64,000 nt of DNA from assembly GCA_963588905.1 (NCBI GenBank), contig CAVAJF010000015.1:105993-169992 (forward strand). The letters are read 5' to 3'. Within the stretch, counting starts at the first letter, position 1. Each line of letters starts with the position of its first letter. The notes under the pieces were generated by a model. That model did no database searches and had not been told where the DNA came from. It saw nothing but the letters and a program-made list of their open reading frames with translations. Below are positions 8,179 to 16,640 of the stretch, piece after piece. The position numbers were made by a program, and so were the translations under genes. Source of the stretch: Butyricicoccus_A sp963588905 (GTDB lineage: Bacteria > Bacillota > Clostridia > Oscillospirales > Butyricicoccaceae).

Positions 8179-8511
8179 TTAAAATACGACAACGAGCAGC
8201 ATTTTAAATTGCTCTTTTCCGTATACTGCGTGCGGATGCTTAGCGGGCATGACGATGGATTCTCCCTCGTGCAGCTCGTAGTCTATACCGTCAATGGTGA
8301 TTTTTCCGACACCATCGAGACAGGTCACGAAAGCGTCGCCGCCGGACTCATGGGTGCTGATTTCCTCGTCTTTGTCGAACGCAAACAGGGTAATGCTGAG
8401 CGCATCGTTTTGCGCCAATGTTTTGCTGACGACCTGCCCTTCCTGATAAGAGACCTGCTCCTTGAGCGTCAGGACTTCGGATTTGGAAATATTTTTCATC
8501 AATTGTTTCAT
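8179..8511 (-). CDS. Small cupin-domain protein
   Basis: 110 residues, ATG at 8511 with AGGAGG upstream. A single RmlC-like cupin barrel: the first motif resembles the G(X)5HXH region with ISTHESGGDAFVTCLDG, and the second motif reads PAKHPHAVYG. His and Glu side chains that could hold a metal are present. Such stand-alone cupins bind small molecules or metals, and the ligand cannot be told from sequence. It stands alone, between the pyrophosphatase and tRNA-Ser. Confidence 0.8.
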   Translation of the reverse strand: MKQLMKNISKSEVLTLKEQVSYQEGQVVSKTLAQNDALSITLFAFDKDEEISTHESGGDAFVTCLDGVGKITIDGIDYELHEGESIVMPAKHPHAVYGKEQFKMLLVVVF

Positions 8512-8595
8512 GCGTATTCCTCCTAGCTGATGCGTTTAGTATACTACAGCTTGCCAAATATTTCGGTGGGAAATACAACGGAATGAAAAAAAGAC

Positions 8596-8632
8596 AAAAG
8601 AAACCCGCAGGCGTGAAAACCTGCGGGTTTTG
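8596..8632 (-). terminator. Terminator downstream of tRNA-Ser
   Basis: AAACCCGCAGG and CCTGCGGGTTT form an 11-bp stem. On the minus strand it is followed by a T-rich tail. Confidence 0.8.
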
Positions 8633-8638
8633 TTATGG

Positions 8639-8724
8639 CGGAGAGGGCGGGATTCGAACCCGCGTGCGATTGCTCGCAAACTGATTTCGAGTCAGCCCCG
8701 TTATGACCACTTCGATACCTCTCC
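8639..8724 (-). tRNA. tRNA-Ser, anticodon CGA (codon UCG)
   Basis: The minus strand folds as a class II tRNA of 86 bases. The acceptor arm is GGAGAGG with CCTCTCC, the discriminator base is G as expected for serine, and the T arm is GCGGGTTCGAATCCCGC. A long variable arm (GCGAGCAATCGC) is typical of tRNA-Ser. The anticodon loop CTCGAAA gives anticodon CGA. No CCA is encoded. Confidence 0.93.
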
Positions 8725-8792
8725 AAATCAATCAGACAGCTTAAAACTGCCTGATTAGTATACAATATTTTTTTGCTGCCGTCAAGAGAAAA

Positions 8793-9164
8793 TTAACGCT
8801 TTTCTTGAAGCAGTGCGCGAATGCGATCAATAGTTGTCTGGCTGACGATGTGCTCAATGCGGCACGCGTCAGTCTCGGCAGTTCGTGCGTCCAGAGACAG
8901 AACCGTCATCAGAAACTCCTTGATGAGGACGTGACGGTCATAAATTTCATTGGCACGCTTGCGGCCTGCTTCGGTCAGCTGAATAGTTCCATATAATTCC
9001 TGGTCGACGAGACCTGCCTTTTTCAGGACACCCATCGCACGGGTAACGCTCGGCTTGGAATAGCCAAGCTCATTTGCAATATCAACAGCGCGGACGGTAC
9101 CGTTGCGCATTTCGAGCAGAAGGATCGTCTCCAGATAGTTTTCACCGGATTCTTGGATCTTCAT
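8793..9164 (-). CDS. DtxR/MntR-family metal-dependent repressor
   Basis: 123 residues from the ATG at 9164, with AAAGGTGG 8 bases upstream. The N-terminal winged helix-turn-helix covers about residues 5-62 (YLETILLLEM, VRAVDIANELGYSKPSVTRAMGVLKKAGLV). The dimerisation/metal domain contains the usual LTEAGRKRANEIYDRH and the ETDACRIEHIVS metal-ligand segment. There is no C-terminal SH3-like domain, so it has MntR length. It probably represses manganese or iron uptake genes, none of which lie here. Its promoter is divergent from gltX. Confidence 0.87.
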   Translation of the reverse strand: MKIQESGENYLETILLLEMRNGTVRAVDIANELGYSKPSVTRAMGVLKKAGLVDQELYGTIQLTEAGRKRANEIYDRHVLIKEFLMTVLSLDARTAETDACRIEHIVSQTTIDRIRALLQEKR

Positions 9165-9203
9165 GTAAAACACCACCTTTATTTGCTACTGTAAACTGTA
9201 TCT

Positions 9204-9232
9204 ATTATAGCATGATTTTTGTGGAAATACAA
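9204..9232 (-). promoter_or_regulatory. Promoter for the DtxR-family regulator
   Basis: Minus strand TTGTAT (9232-9227), 17 bases, TATAAT (9209-9204). Confidence 0.65.
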
Positions 9233-9351
9233 CAAAATGTATCAAAAATTCACTGAGATGAATCAAAAAGCCCTCACGCAAACAGTTAGTATTTGTGAAC
9301 AATTGTCGGCTTTCTGCCAATTTTCTCTCCATATTCGGTTTTTTACGGCTT

Positions 9352-9381
9352 GACATTGCGAAAACGGGAAAACTATGGTAT
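9352..9381 (+). promoter_or_regulatory. gltX promoter
   Basis: TTGACA followed after 18 bases by TATGGT. No T-box leader is visible between it and the gene. Confidence 0.5.
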
Positions 9382-9439
9382 GCTTATACTTGCTTATAAA
9401 CACCCGTTTTTTATGATAAGGGTGCGGAAAAAATTGAGT

Positions 9440-9460
9440 CTGTGACCTGTGGAGTCACAG
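9440..9460 (+). other. Leader hairpin before gltX
   Basis: CTGTGAC and GTCACAG form a perfect 7-bp stem ending 7 bases before the GAGGT ribosome site. It has no T run, so a translational or stability role is more likely than termination. Confidence 0.5.
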
Positions 9461-9478
9461 GATTGGCGAGGTAATAGA

Positions 9479-11125
9479 ATGGATTATAATCGTTTAGCAG
9501 AGCTGCTGTTTCCGGAAGTCACCGAGACACCGGAGGAGGTCGAGGCCCGCTATCCGGAGAGAGACCTGCCGGAGGGCGCAAAGGTCACTCGTATGGGCCC
9601 GAGCCCGACTGGCTTTATGCATTTGGGCAACCTGTACGGTGCACTGGTAGATGAGCGTCTGGCACATCAGTCCGGCGGCGTGTTCTTTCTCCGCATTGAG
9701 GACACGGATAAAAAGCGTGAGGTAGAGGGCGGCGTAGAGCTGATTCTGGAGACCTTTAAGAATTTCGGTCTGCCGTTTGACGAAGGCGTCACAGAAAACG
9801 GCGATAAGGGCAACTATGGCCCGTACCGTCAGAGCCAGCGCGCAGCAATCTATCATGTATTTGCTAAGGAGCTGGTACAGCGCGGTTATGCCTATCCGTG
9901 CTTCTGCACCGAGGAAGAGCTGGCAGAGATGCACGCGCAGCAGGAGGCAAATAAGGAAAACTTCGGTTACTACGGCAAATATGCGAAGTACCGTGACTGC
10001 CCGTTGGAAGAGATTGAGCGCCGCATTGCAGCAGGCGAAAGCTATGTTGTTCGCTTCCGCTCTCCGGGCAGCATTGAGAATAAGGTTCGTCATACCGATT
10101 TGGTTAAGGGCAAGCTGGAGCTGACCGAAAACGATCAGGATATTGTCCTGCTCAAGTCGGACGGCATTCCGACGTATCATTTCGCCCATGTTGTGGACGA
10201 CCATCTGATGCACACGACGCATGTCGTCCGCGGCGAGGAATGGCTTGCTACGCTGCCGGTACATTTGCAGCTGTTTGATGTGCTGGGCTGGAAACGTCCG
10301 AAGTATGTACACACGGCACAGCTGATGAAGATGGACGGCGGCTCCAAGCGCAAGCTGTCCAAGAGAAAGGACCCGGAGCTGGCACTGTCCTATTATTATC
10401 AGCAGGGCATTCCGGTGCCGTCTGTGATGGAATATCTGATGACTCTGCTCAACTCTAATTTCGAGGAGTGGCGCCGTGCCAATCAGACAGCACCGCTGGA
10501 TGATTTCCCGTTCAGCACAAAGAAGATGAGCGTATCCGGCTCGCTGTTTGATATGGACAAGCTGCATGATGTCAGCAAGAACGTCATTTCCCGCATGAGC
10601 GCAGAGGATGTCTATGATTCTGTTGCCAAGTGGAGCGCAGACAATGATCCGGCGTTTCATGAACTGTTTGTTCGTGATCCGGAAATGACCAAGAAGTTCT
10701 TAGCCATTGGCAGAGGCGGCAAGAAGCCGCGTAAGGATCTGGCTCTGTGGAGCGAGACCAAGGCATATATGGACTTCATGTTTGATGAGCTGTTCCAGCC
10801 GGATTACTCGGGTATGCCGGAGCGCGCCAAGGCAGACGCCAAGGCAATCCTGACGGAGTATCAGGACGTATATGATGCGCAGGATGAAATGACGGTATGG
10901 TTTGATAAGGTCAAGGCACTGGCTGAGCGCCATGGCTTTGCGCCGGAAACCAAGCTGTACAAGAAGAATCCAGAACAGTACAAGGGACCGGTCGGCGATA
11001 TTTCGATGGTGCTGCGCGTGGCAATCTGCGGCAGAACCAATGCGCCGGATCTGTATTCTGTCATGCAGCTGATGCCGGTTGACAAAATTAAGGCTCGTCT
11101 GGCTGCTGCCTGCGAGGCACTGTAA
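9479..11125 (+). CDS. gltX: Glutamate--tRNA ligase
   Basis: Class I aminoacyl-tRNA synthetase charging tRNA-Glu. 548 residues from the ATG at 9479, with GAGGT at 9468-9472. The HIGH-type motif is PSPTGFMHLGNL at about 45-56. The catalytic region holds FLRIEDTDKKRE, and the KMSKS-type loop is KRKLSKRKD. The C-terminal anticodon-binding part is somewhat longer than in the standard 480-residue enzyme, as in a clostridial GltX subgroup. It is followed by glnS, so this enzyme probably does not need to misacylate tRNA-Gln. Confidence 0.9.
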   Translation: MDYNRLAELLFPEVTETPEEVEARYPERDLPEGAKVTRMGPSPTGFMHLGNLYGALVDERLAHQSGGVFFLRIEDTDKKREVEGGVELILETFKNFGLPFDEGVTENGDKGNYGPYRQSQRAAIYHVFAKELVQRGYAYPCFCTEEELAEMHAQQEANKENFGYYGKYAKYRDCPLEEIERRIAAGESYVVRFRSPGSIENKVRHTDLVKGKLELTENDQDIVLLKSDGIPTYHFAHVVDDHLMHTTHVVRGEEWLATLPVHLQLFDVLGWKRPKYVHTAQLMKMDGGSKRKLSKRKDPELALSYYYQQGIPVPSVMEYLMTLLNSNFEEWRRANQTAPLDDFPFSTKKMSVSGSLFDMDKLHDVSKNVISRMSAEDVYDSVAKWSADNDPAFHELFVRDPEMTKKFLAIGRGGKKPRKDLALWSETKAYMDFMFDELFQPDYSGMPERAKADAKAILTEYQDVYDAQDEMTVWFDKVKALAERHGFAPETKLYKKNPEQYKGPVGDISMVLRVAICGRTNAPDLYSVMQLMPVDKIKARLAAACEAL

Positions 11126-11143
11126 AAAAGAACACGTATTTGC

Positions 11144-11197
11144 GAGTAAGACAACGGAGTCTCATGTCATAAAAACATGAAATCTGCTGTCTTACTC
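11144..11197 (+). other. Structured intergenic RNA between gltX and glnS
   Basis: A perfect 9-bp inverted repeat (GAGTAAGAC at 11144-11152, GTCTTACTC at 11189-11197) encloses an inner CATGT/ACATG hairpin. There is no T run after it, so it does not look like a terminator. Confidence 0.55.
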
Positions 11198-11221
11198 TAT
11201 TCTAAAAAAAGGGGAACAACA

Positions 11222-12898
11222 ATGGAATTTGCATCGAATTTTCTGCATGAAATCATTGATGAAGACATTGCAAACGGTTTGACCGAACGCATTCACACGC
11301 GTTTTCCGCCGGAGCCGAACGGCTATCTGCACATTGGCTCGGCAAAGGCGATTTACATCAACTGGTCTGTTGCACAGAAGTATAACGGTCTGTTTAATCT
11401 GCGCTTTGACGACACCAATCCGGTGCGTGAAGACGACGAATATGTACAGGCTATTTTGCAAGATGTCGAGTGGCTGACCGGTTCGCAGCCGTCCGGCGGT
11501 ATTTTCTACGGTTCGGATTATTTTGACAAGTGCTATGAGTGCGCAGAATATCTGATTAAGCAGGGCAAGGCGTATGTCTGTGACCTGTCTCAGGAGGAAA
11601 TGCGCGAGTACCGCGGCACCTTGACAGAGCCGGGCAAGAACAGCCCGTATCGGGATCGTTCGGTAGAGGAAAATCTGCGTCTGTTCGAGGAAATGCGTGC
11701 AGGCAAGTATGAGCAGGGCGCAAAGACTCTGCGCGCCAAGATTGATATGGCATCGCCGAACATGAATATGCGCGATCCGGCCATTTACCGCATTGTCTAC
11801 GCAACCCATCACCGCATTGGCAACAAGTGGTGCATTTATCCGCTGTATGACTTCGCGCATCCGATTCAGGACGCAATGGAGCATATCACACATTCTATGT
11901 GCTCGATTGAGTTTAAGAATCATCGCCCGCTGTACGAGTGGGTCGTTGACAATTGCGCACCGTGTCTGCCGTCTCATCCGAAGCAGAGAGAGTTTGCTCG
12001 TCTGAATGTCACCCATACGGTGATGTCCAAGCGTTACCTGCGTGAGCTGGTAGAGACCGGTAAGGTAGACGGCTGGGACGATCCGCGTATGCCGACCCTG
12101 TGCGGTCTGCGCCGCCGTGGTTATACGCCGTCTGCGATTTTGGATTTTGTCACCCGCGCTGGTGTTTCCACAACAGACAGCCTGGTAGATATTCGCCTGC
12201 TGGAGCACTGCATTCGTGAAGAGCTGAATACTACCGCTCTGCGCCGTATGGCAGTGACAGAGCCGGTAAAGCTGGTTGTCACCAACTATCCGGAAGATAA
12301 GGAAGAAACCTTTACGGTTGCCAACAATCCGAAGGATGAGAGTGCAGGCACACGCGAAGTACCGTTCAGCCGCGAGCTGTGGATTGAAAAGAGCGACTTT
12401 GCCATTGTTCCGCCTCCGAAGTTCAAGCGACTCAAGCCGGACGGAGAGGTTCGCCTGATGGGCGCATACATTGTCAAGTGCAATGAAGTCATTACCGATG
12501 ACAATGGCGAAGTGGTAGAGATCCGCTGCACGGCAGATTTGGAGACCGGAAACGGAAACCCGATTGATGGTCGCAAGGTACGCGGCAATATCCATTGGGT
12601 ATCTGCAAAACATGCCGTAGATGCAGACCTGAATCTGTTCGACAATCTGTTCACGCTGGAGAACACCGGTGCTGTACCAGAGGGTACCAACTATCTGGAT
12701 TACCTGAATCCGGAATCCAAGAAGGTGCTGACTGGCTGCAAGTTGGAGCAGTCTGTAAAGGACGTACCGGCAGGAACACGGATGCAGTTTGTCCGCATGG
12801 GTTACTACATGCAGGACACCAAGCCGTCGGAAAACGGCGGACTGAGCTTTAACCGCATCGTTTCGCTGAAGGATAGCTTCAAGCCGGACAAAAAGTAA
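11222..12898 (+). CDS. glnS: Glutamine--tRNA ligase
   Basis: Class I synthetase that charges tRNA-Gln directly. 558 residues from the ATG at 11222, with AAAGGGG upstream. The HIGH-type signature is PPEPNGYLHIGSAK and the KMSKS-type loop is VMSKRYL. FDDTNPVREDDEYV and the ENTGAVPEGTNYL segment are typical of GlnRS. The C-terminal two-barrel anticodon domain is complete. GlnRS is the less common route to Gln-tRNA in Firmicutes, most of which use GatCAB. It was acquired in some clostridia, which fits its placement beside gltX. Confidence 0.93.
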   Translation: MEFASNFLHEIIDEDIANGLTERIHTRFPPEPNGYLHIGSAKAIYINWSVAQKYNGLFNLRFDDTNPVREDDEYVQAILQDVEWLTGSQPSGGIFYGSDYFDKCYECAEYLIKQGKAYVCDLSQEEMREYRGTLTEPGKNSPYRDRSVEENLRLFEEMRAGKYEQGAKTLRAKIDMASPNMNMRDPAIYRIVYATHHRIGNKWCIYPLYDFAHPIQDAMEHITHSMCSIEFKNHRPLYEWVVDNCAPCLPSHPKQREFARLNVTHTVMSKRYLRELVETGKVDGWDDPRMPTLCGLRRRGYTPSAILDFVTRAGVSTTDSLVDIRLLEHCIREELNTTALRRMAVTEPVKLVVTNYPEDKEETFTVANNPKDESAGTREVPFSRELWIEKSDFAIVPPPKFKRLKPDGEVRLMGAYIVKCNEVITDDNGEVVEIRCTADLETGNGNPIDGRKVRGNIHWVSAKHAVDADLNLFDNLFTLENTGAVPEGTNYLDYLNPESKKVLTGCKLEQSVKDVPAGTRMQFVRMGYYMQDTKPSENGGLSFNRIVSLKDSFKPDKK

Positions 12899-12910
12899 GA
12901 AAAAGATAAA

Positions 12911-12953
12911 AAACAGAGATGAGAGCTGGAAAGCAATCATCTCTGTTTTTTGT
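12911..12953. terminator. Bidirectional terminator
   Basis: AAACAGAGATGA pairs with TCATCTCTGTTT and is flanked by A and T runs. It lies between glnS and the convergent DUF4097 gene. Confidence 0.85.
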
Positions 12954-12964
12954 TGCTGCGGCTG

Positions 12965-13885
12965 TTAGTCGTCGTCAATGTCTATATCACCGTTGGAGGC
13001 GTGAATTTGCAGAGAGCCACTGGTATTCACACCATCGTGATGATAGGTTGTCGCGTCTGTGCTGTCCGGCGTGGAAATATCGCCGTAGGAAGTATCTGCC
13101 TGAATGGTCAATGCTTGCAGATTCTCTGGCGTATCCGAGATTGAAACATCACCGTAGTCGCTGGTGATGGTATTTTTGCCGGAAAAGCTCGTGGATTCTG
13201 CATCAAAATCGCCATTGGATAGAGAAATATCCGCGGTGTTTACCGTGCAATGGTTGAAATCAATATCGCCATAATCATTGTTGAGCTGCAACTGGGACAG
13301 CTGGCAGCGTTCCAGTTCAACATCTCCGTTTGCGCATTGAATGGAGCTGTTGTCTGCTGCAATGCCGCGCATAGAGATGTCACCATAGGAGGAACGGATA
13401 TTCAGCTGTTTGAGCTGAGTTTTCGGAACGGATAGAATAACGGTTTGGGTGTCATCTGCTTCCGGCAGTCTGCCGGATGTAAGAAAATCAGTCAGAAAGT
13501 CAATATCAATATGGACATATACATTGGACACATCGTTTTCTTTGAGATGCAGCGTGCCATTTTGCACTGCGTAAGTCAGTGGCTTTTCGCCTTTGTTGGT
13601 TGCAATGCGATAGGACAGATAGCAGGAATCGTCATCAGACGGTACAATTTTCAGATCCAGAGAATCCAAAGTGAGATCCAGTGCATTTACATCAGAGATC
13701 TTCTGCTTATTCATGACAGCGATGCGACTGCTGTCATCTTTGCGGGCGTCACCGCGCAGGGTGTTGATGTCGGCGTTCTGTACATATTGCTTTCCGCCGG
13801 TGACAGCTCCGGCGGCAAACAGAACCACGCCGACTGCACAGCATAAAATACCGGTAATCAAAGCGGTTTTTAACCAAGTTTTCAT
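12965..13885 (-). CDS. DUF4097-family beta-solenoid membrane-anchored protein
   Basis: 306 residues. An N-terminal membrane anchor (TALITGILCCAVGVVLFAAGAV, about residues 7-28) precedes a long all-beta region. The beta region is built of repeats alternating SYGDI/DYGDV and NGDV/NGDF turns (at least seven), the hallmark of DUF4097 adhesin-like domains. It ends in an acidic DIDDD tail. It is the last gene of a three-gene unit, padR-DUF1700-DUF4097, and starts 3 bases after the stop of the DUF1700 gene. This cassette is common in Firmicutes and is thought to act at the envelope. The precise role is not known. Confidence 0.85.
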   Translation of the reverse strand: MKTWLKTALITGILCCAVGVVLFAAGAVTGGKQYVQNADINTLRGDARKDDSSRIAVMNKQKISDVNALDLTLDSLDLKIVPSDDDSCYLSYRIATNKGEKPLTYAVQNGTLHLKENDVSNVYVHIDIDFLTDFLTSGRLPEADDTQTVILSVPKTQLKQLNIRSSYGDISMRGIAADNSSIQCANGDVELERCQLSQLQLNNDYGDIDFNHCTVNTADISLSNGDFDAESTSFSGKNTITSDYGDVSISDTPENLQALTIQADTSYGDISTPDSTDATTYHHDGVNTSGSLQIHASNGDIDIDDD

Positions 13886-13888
13886 GAG

Positions 13889-14476
13889 TTATCGTCTCCT
13901 TTTCTGCGAAATCCAGCGAGCGAGCTTAGCAAACAGCATCCGGCACCACTTGCACAGATAAATGCCGAGCACAACGGCGAGAATGCCGATGCCTACGGTC
14001 AAAAAGCCGCTTCCGGCAATCAGGAACGAACCGGACAGCGAATAGGGAATGGCAAGCAGACCGCGAATCATCAGTTTGCCGCCCACGAGGAAGAAAGCGA
14101 GTGCGCAGCAAAAAACGGAAAATACAATTGCCGCGGCACAGATCAACAGGGCGAATAGGATGAACAGCAGCGCAATGAGCAGCGGAATGCCGATGGGTGC
14201 GGCACAGATGGACAGGAGCGCAATCCAAAAGATGTGGGATTTCTTTTTTGGAGCGGCACTTGCTGCCTGTTCCGTGATTTTTTTGTCCAGCAGATTTTGA
14301 ATCAAGTCCCGTGCCGCTTCTTTCGGTGTGCCCAGCTCACGCATGAGCTGCTGTGCCTGATCTTCGTCTGCTTCTTCAAAATACTCGGTAAAATATTCCA
14401 TCGCATCTGCATAATCGGCAGCAGGTAATTTTTTTAAGTATTTGCGCAGCTGGTCAAGATATGCTTGCTTGGTCAT
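13889..14476 (-). CDS. DUF1700 (HAAS-type) membrane protein
   Basis: 195 residues. The N-terminal HAAS-like helical domain is MTKQAYLDQLRKYLKKLP with YFTEYFEEA, at about residues 1-60. A linker leads to about four hydrophobic helices (residues 85-185) with Gly- and Ala-rich turns. The Arg-rich end is RWISQKRRR. The ATG overlaps the padR stop by 4 bases, so the genes are translationally coupled. In known families the soluble domain partners with the PadR regulator or the DUF4097 protein. Which one cannot be seen here. Confidence 0.83.
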   Translation of the reverse strand: MTKQAYLDQLRKYLKKLPAADYADAMEYFTEYFEEADEDQAQQLMRELGTPKEAARDLIQNLLDKKITEQAASAAPKKKSHIFWIALLSICAAPIGIPLLIALLFILFALLICAAAIVFSVFCCALAFFLVGGKLMIRGLLAIPYSLSGSFLIAGSGFLTVGIGILAVVLGIYLCKWCRMLFAKLARWISQKRRR

Positions 14477-14790
14477 TTCCGAAGCCTCCCTTCAATAATA
14501 CCGTCGATGGTGTCTCGGTAAGACACCCATTCTTGATGTAACAGTTGTATTTGCTGTTTTCCACTCTCTGTGATCGAATAATATTTGCGCTTGCGTCCTT
14601 GATACAGCTGGGAATAGGTGGTGAGATAGCCGGATTTCTCCAGCTTTTTTAAGATCGGATACAGCGTGGATTCCTTAATATCCGCCGCGAGCTTGATTGT
14701 CTGACTGATTTCATAGCCATAGGAATCCTGGGTTTGTACAATGGTCAGAATCAGATATTCAATCAGCAGAGAGGATACGGGAAAATACAT
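14473..14790 (-). CDS. PadR-family transcriptional regulator
   Basis: 105 residues. Winged helix: LIEYLILTIVQTQDSYGYEISQ, then the recognition segment ESTLYPILKKLEKSGYL, then the wing QGRKRKYYSITESG. A short C-terminal helix serves for dimerisation, so it is the small PadR-s2 type. AAAGGAG lies upstream. It is the first gene of the envelope cassette. Three near-identical A+T palindromes flank its promoter and lie next to the divergent cls promoter, so autoregulation and control of cls are likely. Confidence 0.9.
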   Translation of the reverse strand: MYFPVSSLLIEYLILTIVQTQDSYGYEISQTIKLAADIKESTLYPILKKLEKSGYLTTYSQLYQGRKRKYYSITESGKQQIQLLHQEWVSYRDTIDGIIEGRLRK

Positions 14791-14812
14791 GCGATCAACT
14801 CCTTTGTGATAG

Positions 14813-14902
14813 TATATAAAATCTTTATATATAAAATTTTTATATATTCAGTATAGCACGGAAAGTCTCGGTGTCAAGAGTATATATAAAATTTTTATAT
14901 AT
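14813..14902. promoter_or_regulatory. Divergent control region with three palindromic operators (probable PadR sites)
   Basis: A 19-base palindrome (TATATAAAA, T, TTTTATATA) occurs at 14828-14846 and 14883-14901. A one-mismatch copy is at 14813-14831. The padR promoter lies between them on the minus strand: TTGACA (14877-14872), 16 bases, TATACT (14855-14850). So two sites lie downstream of its -10 and one upstream of its -35. The right-hand site also abuts the cls -35 box. Confidence 0.75.
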
Positions 14903-14904
14903 GG

Positions 14905-14933
14905 TTGGACAAATCACGAGAATGCAGTATAAT
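14905..14933 (+). promoter_or_regulatory. Promoter for cardiolipin synthase
   Basis: TTGGAC, a 17-base spacer and perfect TATAAT, immediately right of the operator at 14883-14901. Confidence 0.7.
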
Positions 14934-14963
14934 AGAGCAATACAAACAGAAAGGGGCTGAACG

Positions 14964-16547
14964 ATGAGCAACTCACGAGTAGAGAGTAAGACTGCTGTGA
15001 AAAACAGCATAGGACGGTTGGCATTTTGTGCTCTGGCGATTTTGCTGGAAGTGGTCTTTGTTGCGATGCTGTTTACCAAGCTCAATCGGTATGCATCATG
15101 GATTCAATCGTGCACCTATTTGGTCGGTGGATTGTTGGTCTTGGCGATTTATGCACAGCATAAGACATCCAGTATGAAGACGCCGTGGATTATCTTAATT
15201 TTGATTTTCCCGGTTTTGGGTGTGTTTTTGTATTTTCTCGTCGGCTTAAATGGCGGCACATGGGCGATGCGCAAGCGATATGAAGAAATTGACGGCAAGC
15301 TGTATCCCGTCTTGACAGAAGGCGAGACAGGACGGCACACACAGGCCGCCATGCAGGCATTGGAAAAACAGGATACACAACTGGCAAACGTCTCTGCGTA
15401 TTTGCTGCGAAACAGCAAGTATCCGGTGTATCAAAACACCGAACTGCGGTATTTTTGCGCGGAAGAAGGCTTGAAAGCACAGAAACAAACCCTGCGGCAG
15501 GCCAAACACTTTATTTTTATGGAGTATCATGCGATTGAAGATGCGGAAGCGTGGCACGGCATCCAAGAGATTTTAGAGGAACGTGCCAGAGCCGGTGTGG
15601 AAATCCGTGTGTTTTATGATGATATGGGCAGCATCGGCTTTATCAACAAGGATTTTGTCAAGCGCATGGAAAAGCTGGGCATTCAGTGCCGGATTTTCAA
15701 TCCGCTGATGCCGGGCATCAATCTGTTCTTAAATAACCGCGATCATCGAAAAATTACCGTTGTAGACGGCATCGTCGGTTTCACTGGCGGGTACAATCTT
15801 GCCAATGAGTATTTTAATCTGACGCATCCGTATGGACAGTGGAAGGATACCGGCATCGAGCTGCGCGGAGAAGCCGTGCGCAGTTTGACCGTCACTTTTT
15901 TGGAGAACTGGCACGCCGTCAAGCTCAAGGAAGACGCGCAGCATACAGAGCCAAACATCGCAGACTATCTGCCGGAATTTTCGCCAAGACCGGAGCTGCA
16001 CGGCTTTATTCAGCCGTATGCGGACAGCCCGCTGGACGATGAACAGGTAGGCGAAGAGGTATACATCAGCTTACTCAACAAAGCAACAAAATATTGCTGG
16101 TTTATCACGCCGTATCTGATTTTGACCGATGAGATGATTCACGCGATGGGATTGGCCGCCAAGCGCGGCGTAGACGTCCGCGTCATCACGCCGGGCATTC
16201 CGGACAAGAAGATGGTGTATCAGGTGACGCGCTCCTATTACAGCAGTCTGACGCGAAACGGCGTGCGTGTGTATGAATGGACGCCGGGATTTTGCCATTG
16301 TAAGATGTGTGTCATGGATGACAAAGCGGCGACGTGCGGCACCATCAATTTGGATTATCGCAGCTTGTACCACCATTTTGAAAATGGCTGCCTGTACATC
16401 GACCATCCGGCTGTATGGGAGACAAAGCAGGATTTTGAACGGACATTTTTGGAGTGCCGAGAAGTCACGGAAGAATATACGACCGGGCGCGGACGCATGT
16501 TGCGATTGGGACAGATGTTCCTGCGACTGTTTGCACCGCTGCTGTAA
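14964..16547 (+). CDS. cls: Cardiolipin synthase, phospholipase D type
   Basis: Condenses two phosphatidylglycerols to cardiolipin at the membrane. 527 residues. Two N-terminal transmembrane helices lie in about residues 13-85. Two PLD phosphatidyltransferase domains follow, with HKD motifs HRKITVVDG (near residue 260) and HCKMCVMDD (near residue 450), each followed by the expected Gly/Ser-rich or NLDYRS segment. AAAGGGG precedes the ATG. It is divergent from the padR cassette and shares its operator region, which suggests that envelope stress or lipid status links them. Confidence 0.92.
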   Translation: MSNSRVESKTAVKNSIGRLAFCALAILLEVVFVAMLFTKLNRYASWIQSCTYLVGGLLVLAIYAQHKTSSMKTPWIILILIFPVLGVFLYFLVGLNGGTWAMRKRYEEIDGKLYPVLTEGETGRHTQAAMQALEKQDTQLANVSAYLLRNSKYPVYQNTELRYFCAEEGLKAQKQTLRQAKHFIFMEYHAIEDAEAWHGIQEILEERARAGVEIRVFYDDMGSIGFINKDFVKRMEKLGIQCRIFNPLMPGINLFLNNRDHRKITVVDGIVGFTGGYNLANEYFNLTHPYGQWKDTGIELRGEAVRSLTVTFLENWHAVKLKEDAQHTEPNIADYLPEFSPRPELHGFIQPYADSPLDDEQVGEEVYISLLNKATKYCWFITPYLILTDEMIHAMGLAAKRGVDVRVITPGIPDKKMVYQVTRSYYSSLTRNGVRVYEWTPGFCHCKMCVMDDKAATCGTINLDYRSLYHHFENGCLYIDHPAVWETKQDFERTFLECREVTEEYTTGRGRMLRLGQMFLRLFAPLL

Positions 16548-16559
16548 AAATCAAAAAAA

Positions 16560-16594
16560 GAAAAAGTCTGTTGGATTTCCAACGGACTTTTTTT
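16560..16594 (+). terminator. Terminator after cls
   Basis: AAAGTC/GACTTT and GTTGGA/TCCAAC pair with one mismatch and are followed by a run of T. Confidence 0.75.
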
Positions 16595-16640
16595 GTCTCT
16601 CTGGGTATACTAAGGATACCATCAAATAGGAGGGACGATC

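Noticed and set aside
9256..9478. T-box riboswitch before gltX
   Set aside because: No specifier stem, no T-box sequence and no terminator/antiterminator pair could be found.
13000..13400. Tandem DNA repeat in the DUF4097 gene
   Set aside because: The repetition is in the protein (SYGDI/NGDV turns) with varied codons, so it is a beta-repeat domain rather than a DNA repeat array.
14813..14902. CRISPR-like repeats
   Set aside because: The three copies are short A+T palindromes at promoters with irregular spacing and no spacers of equal length.
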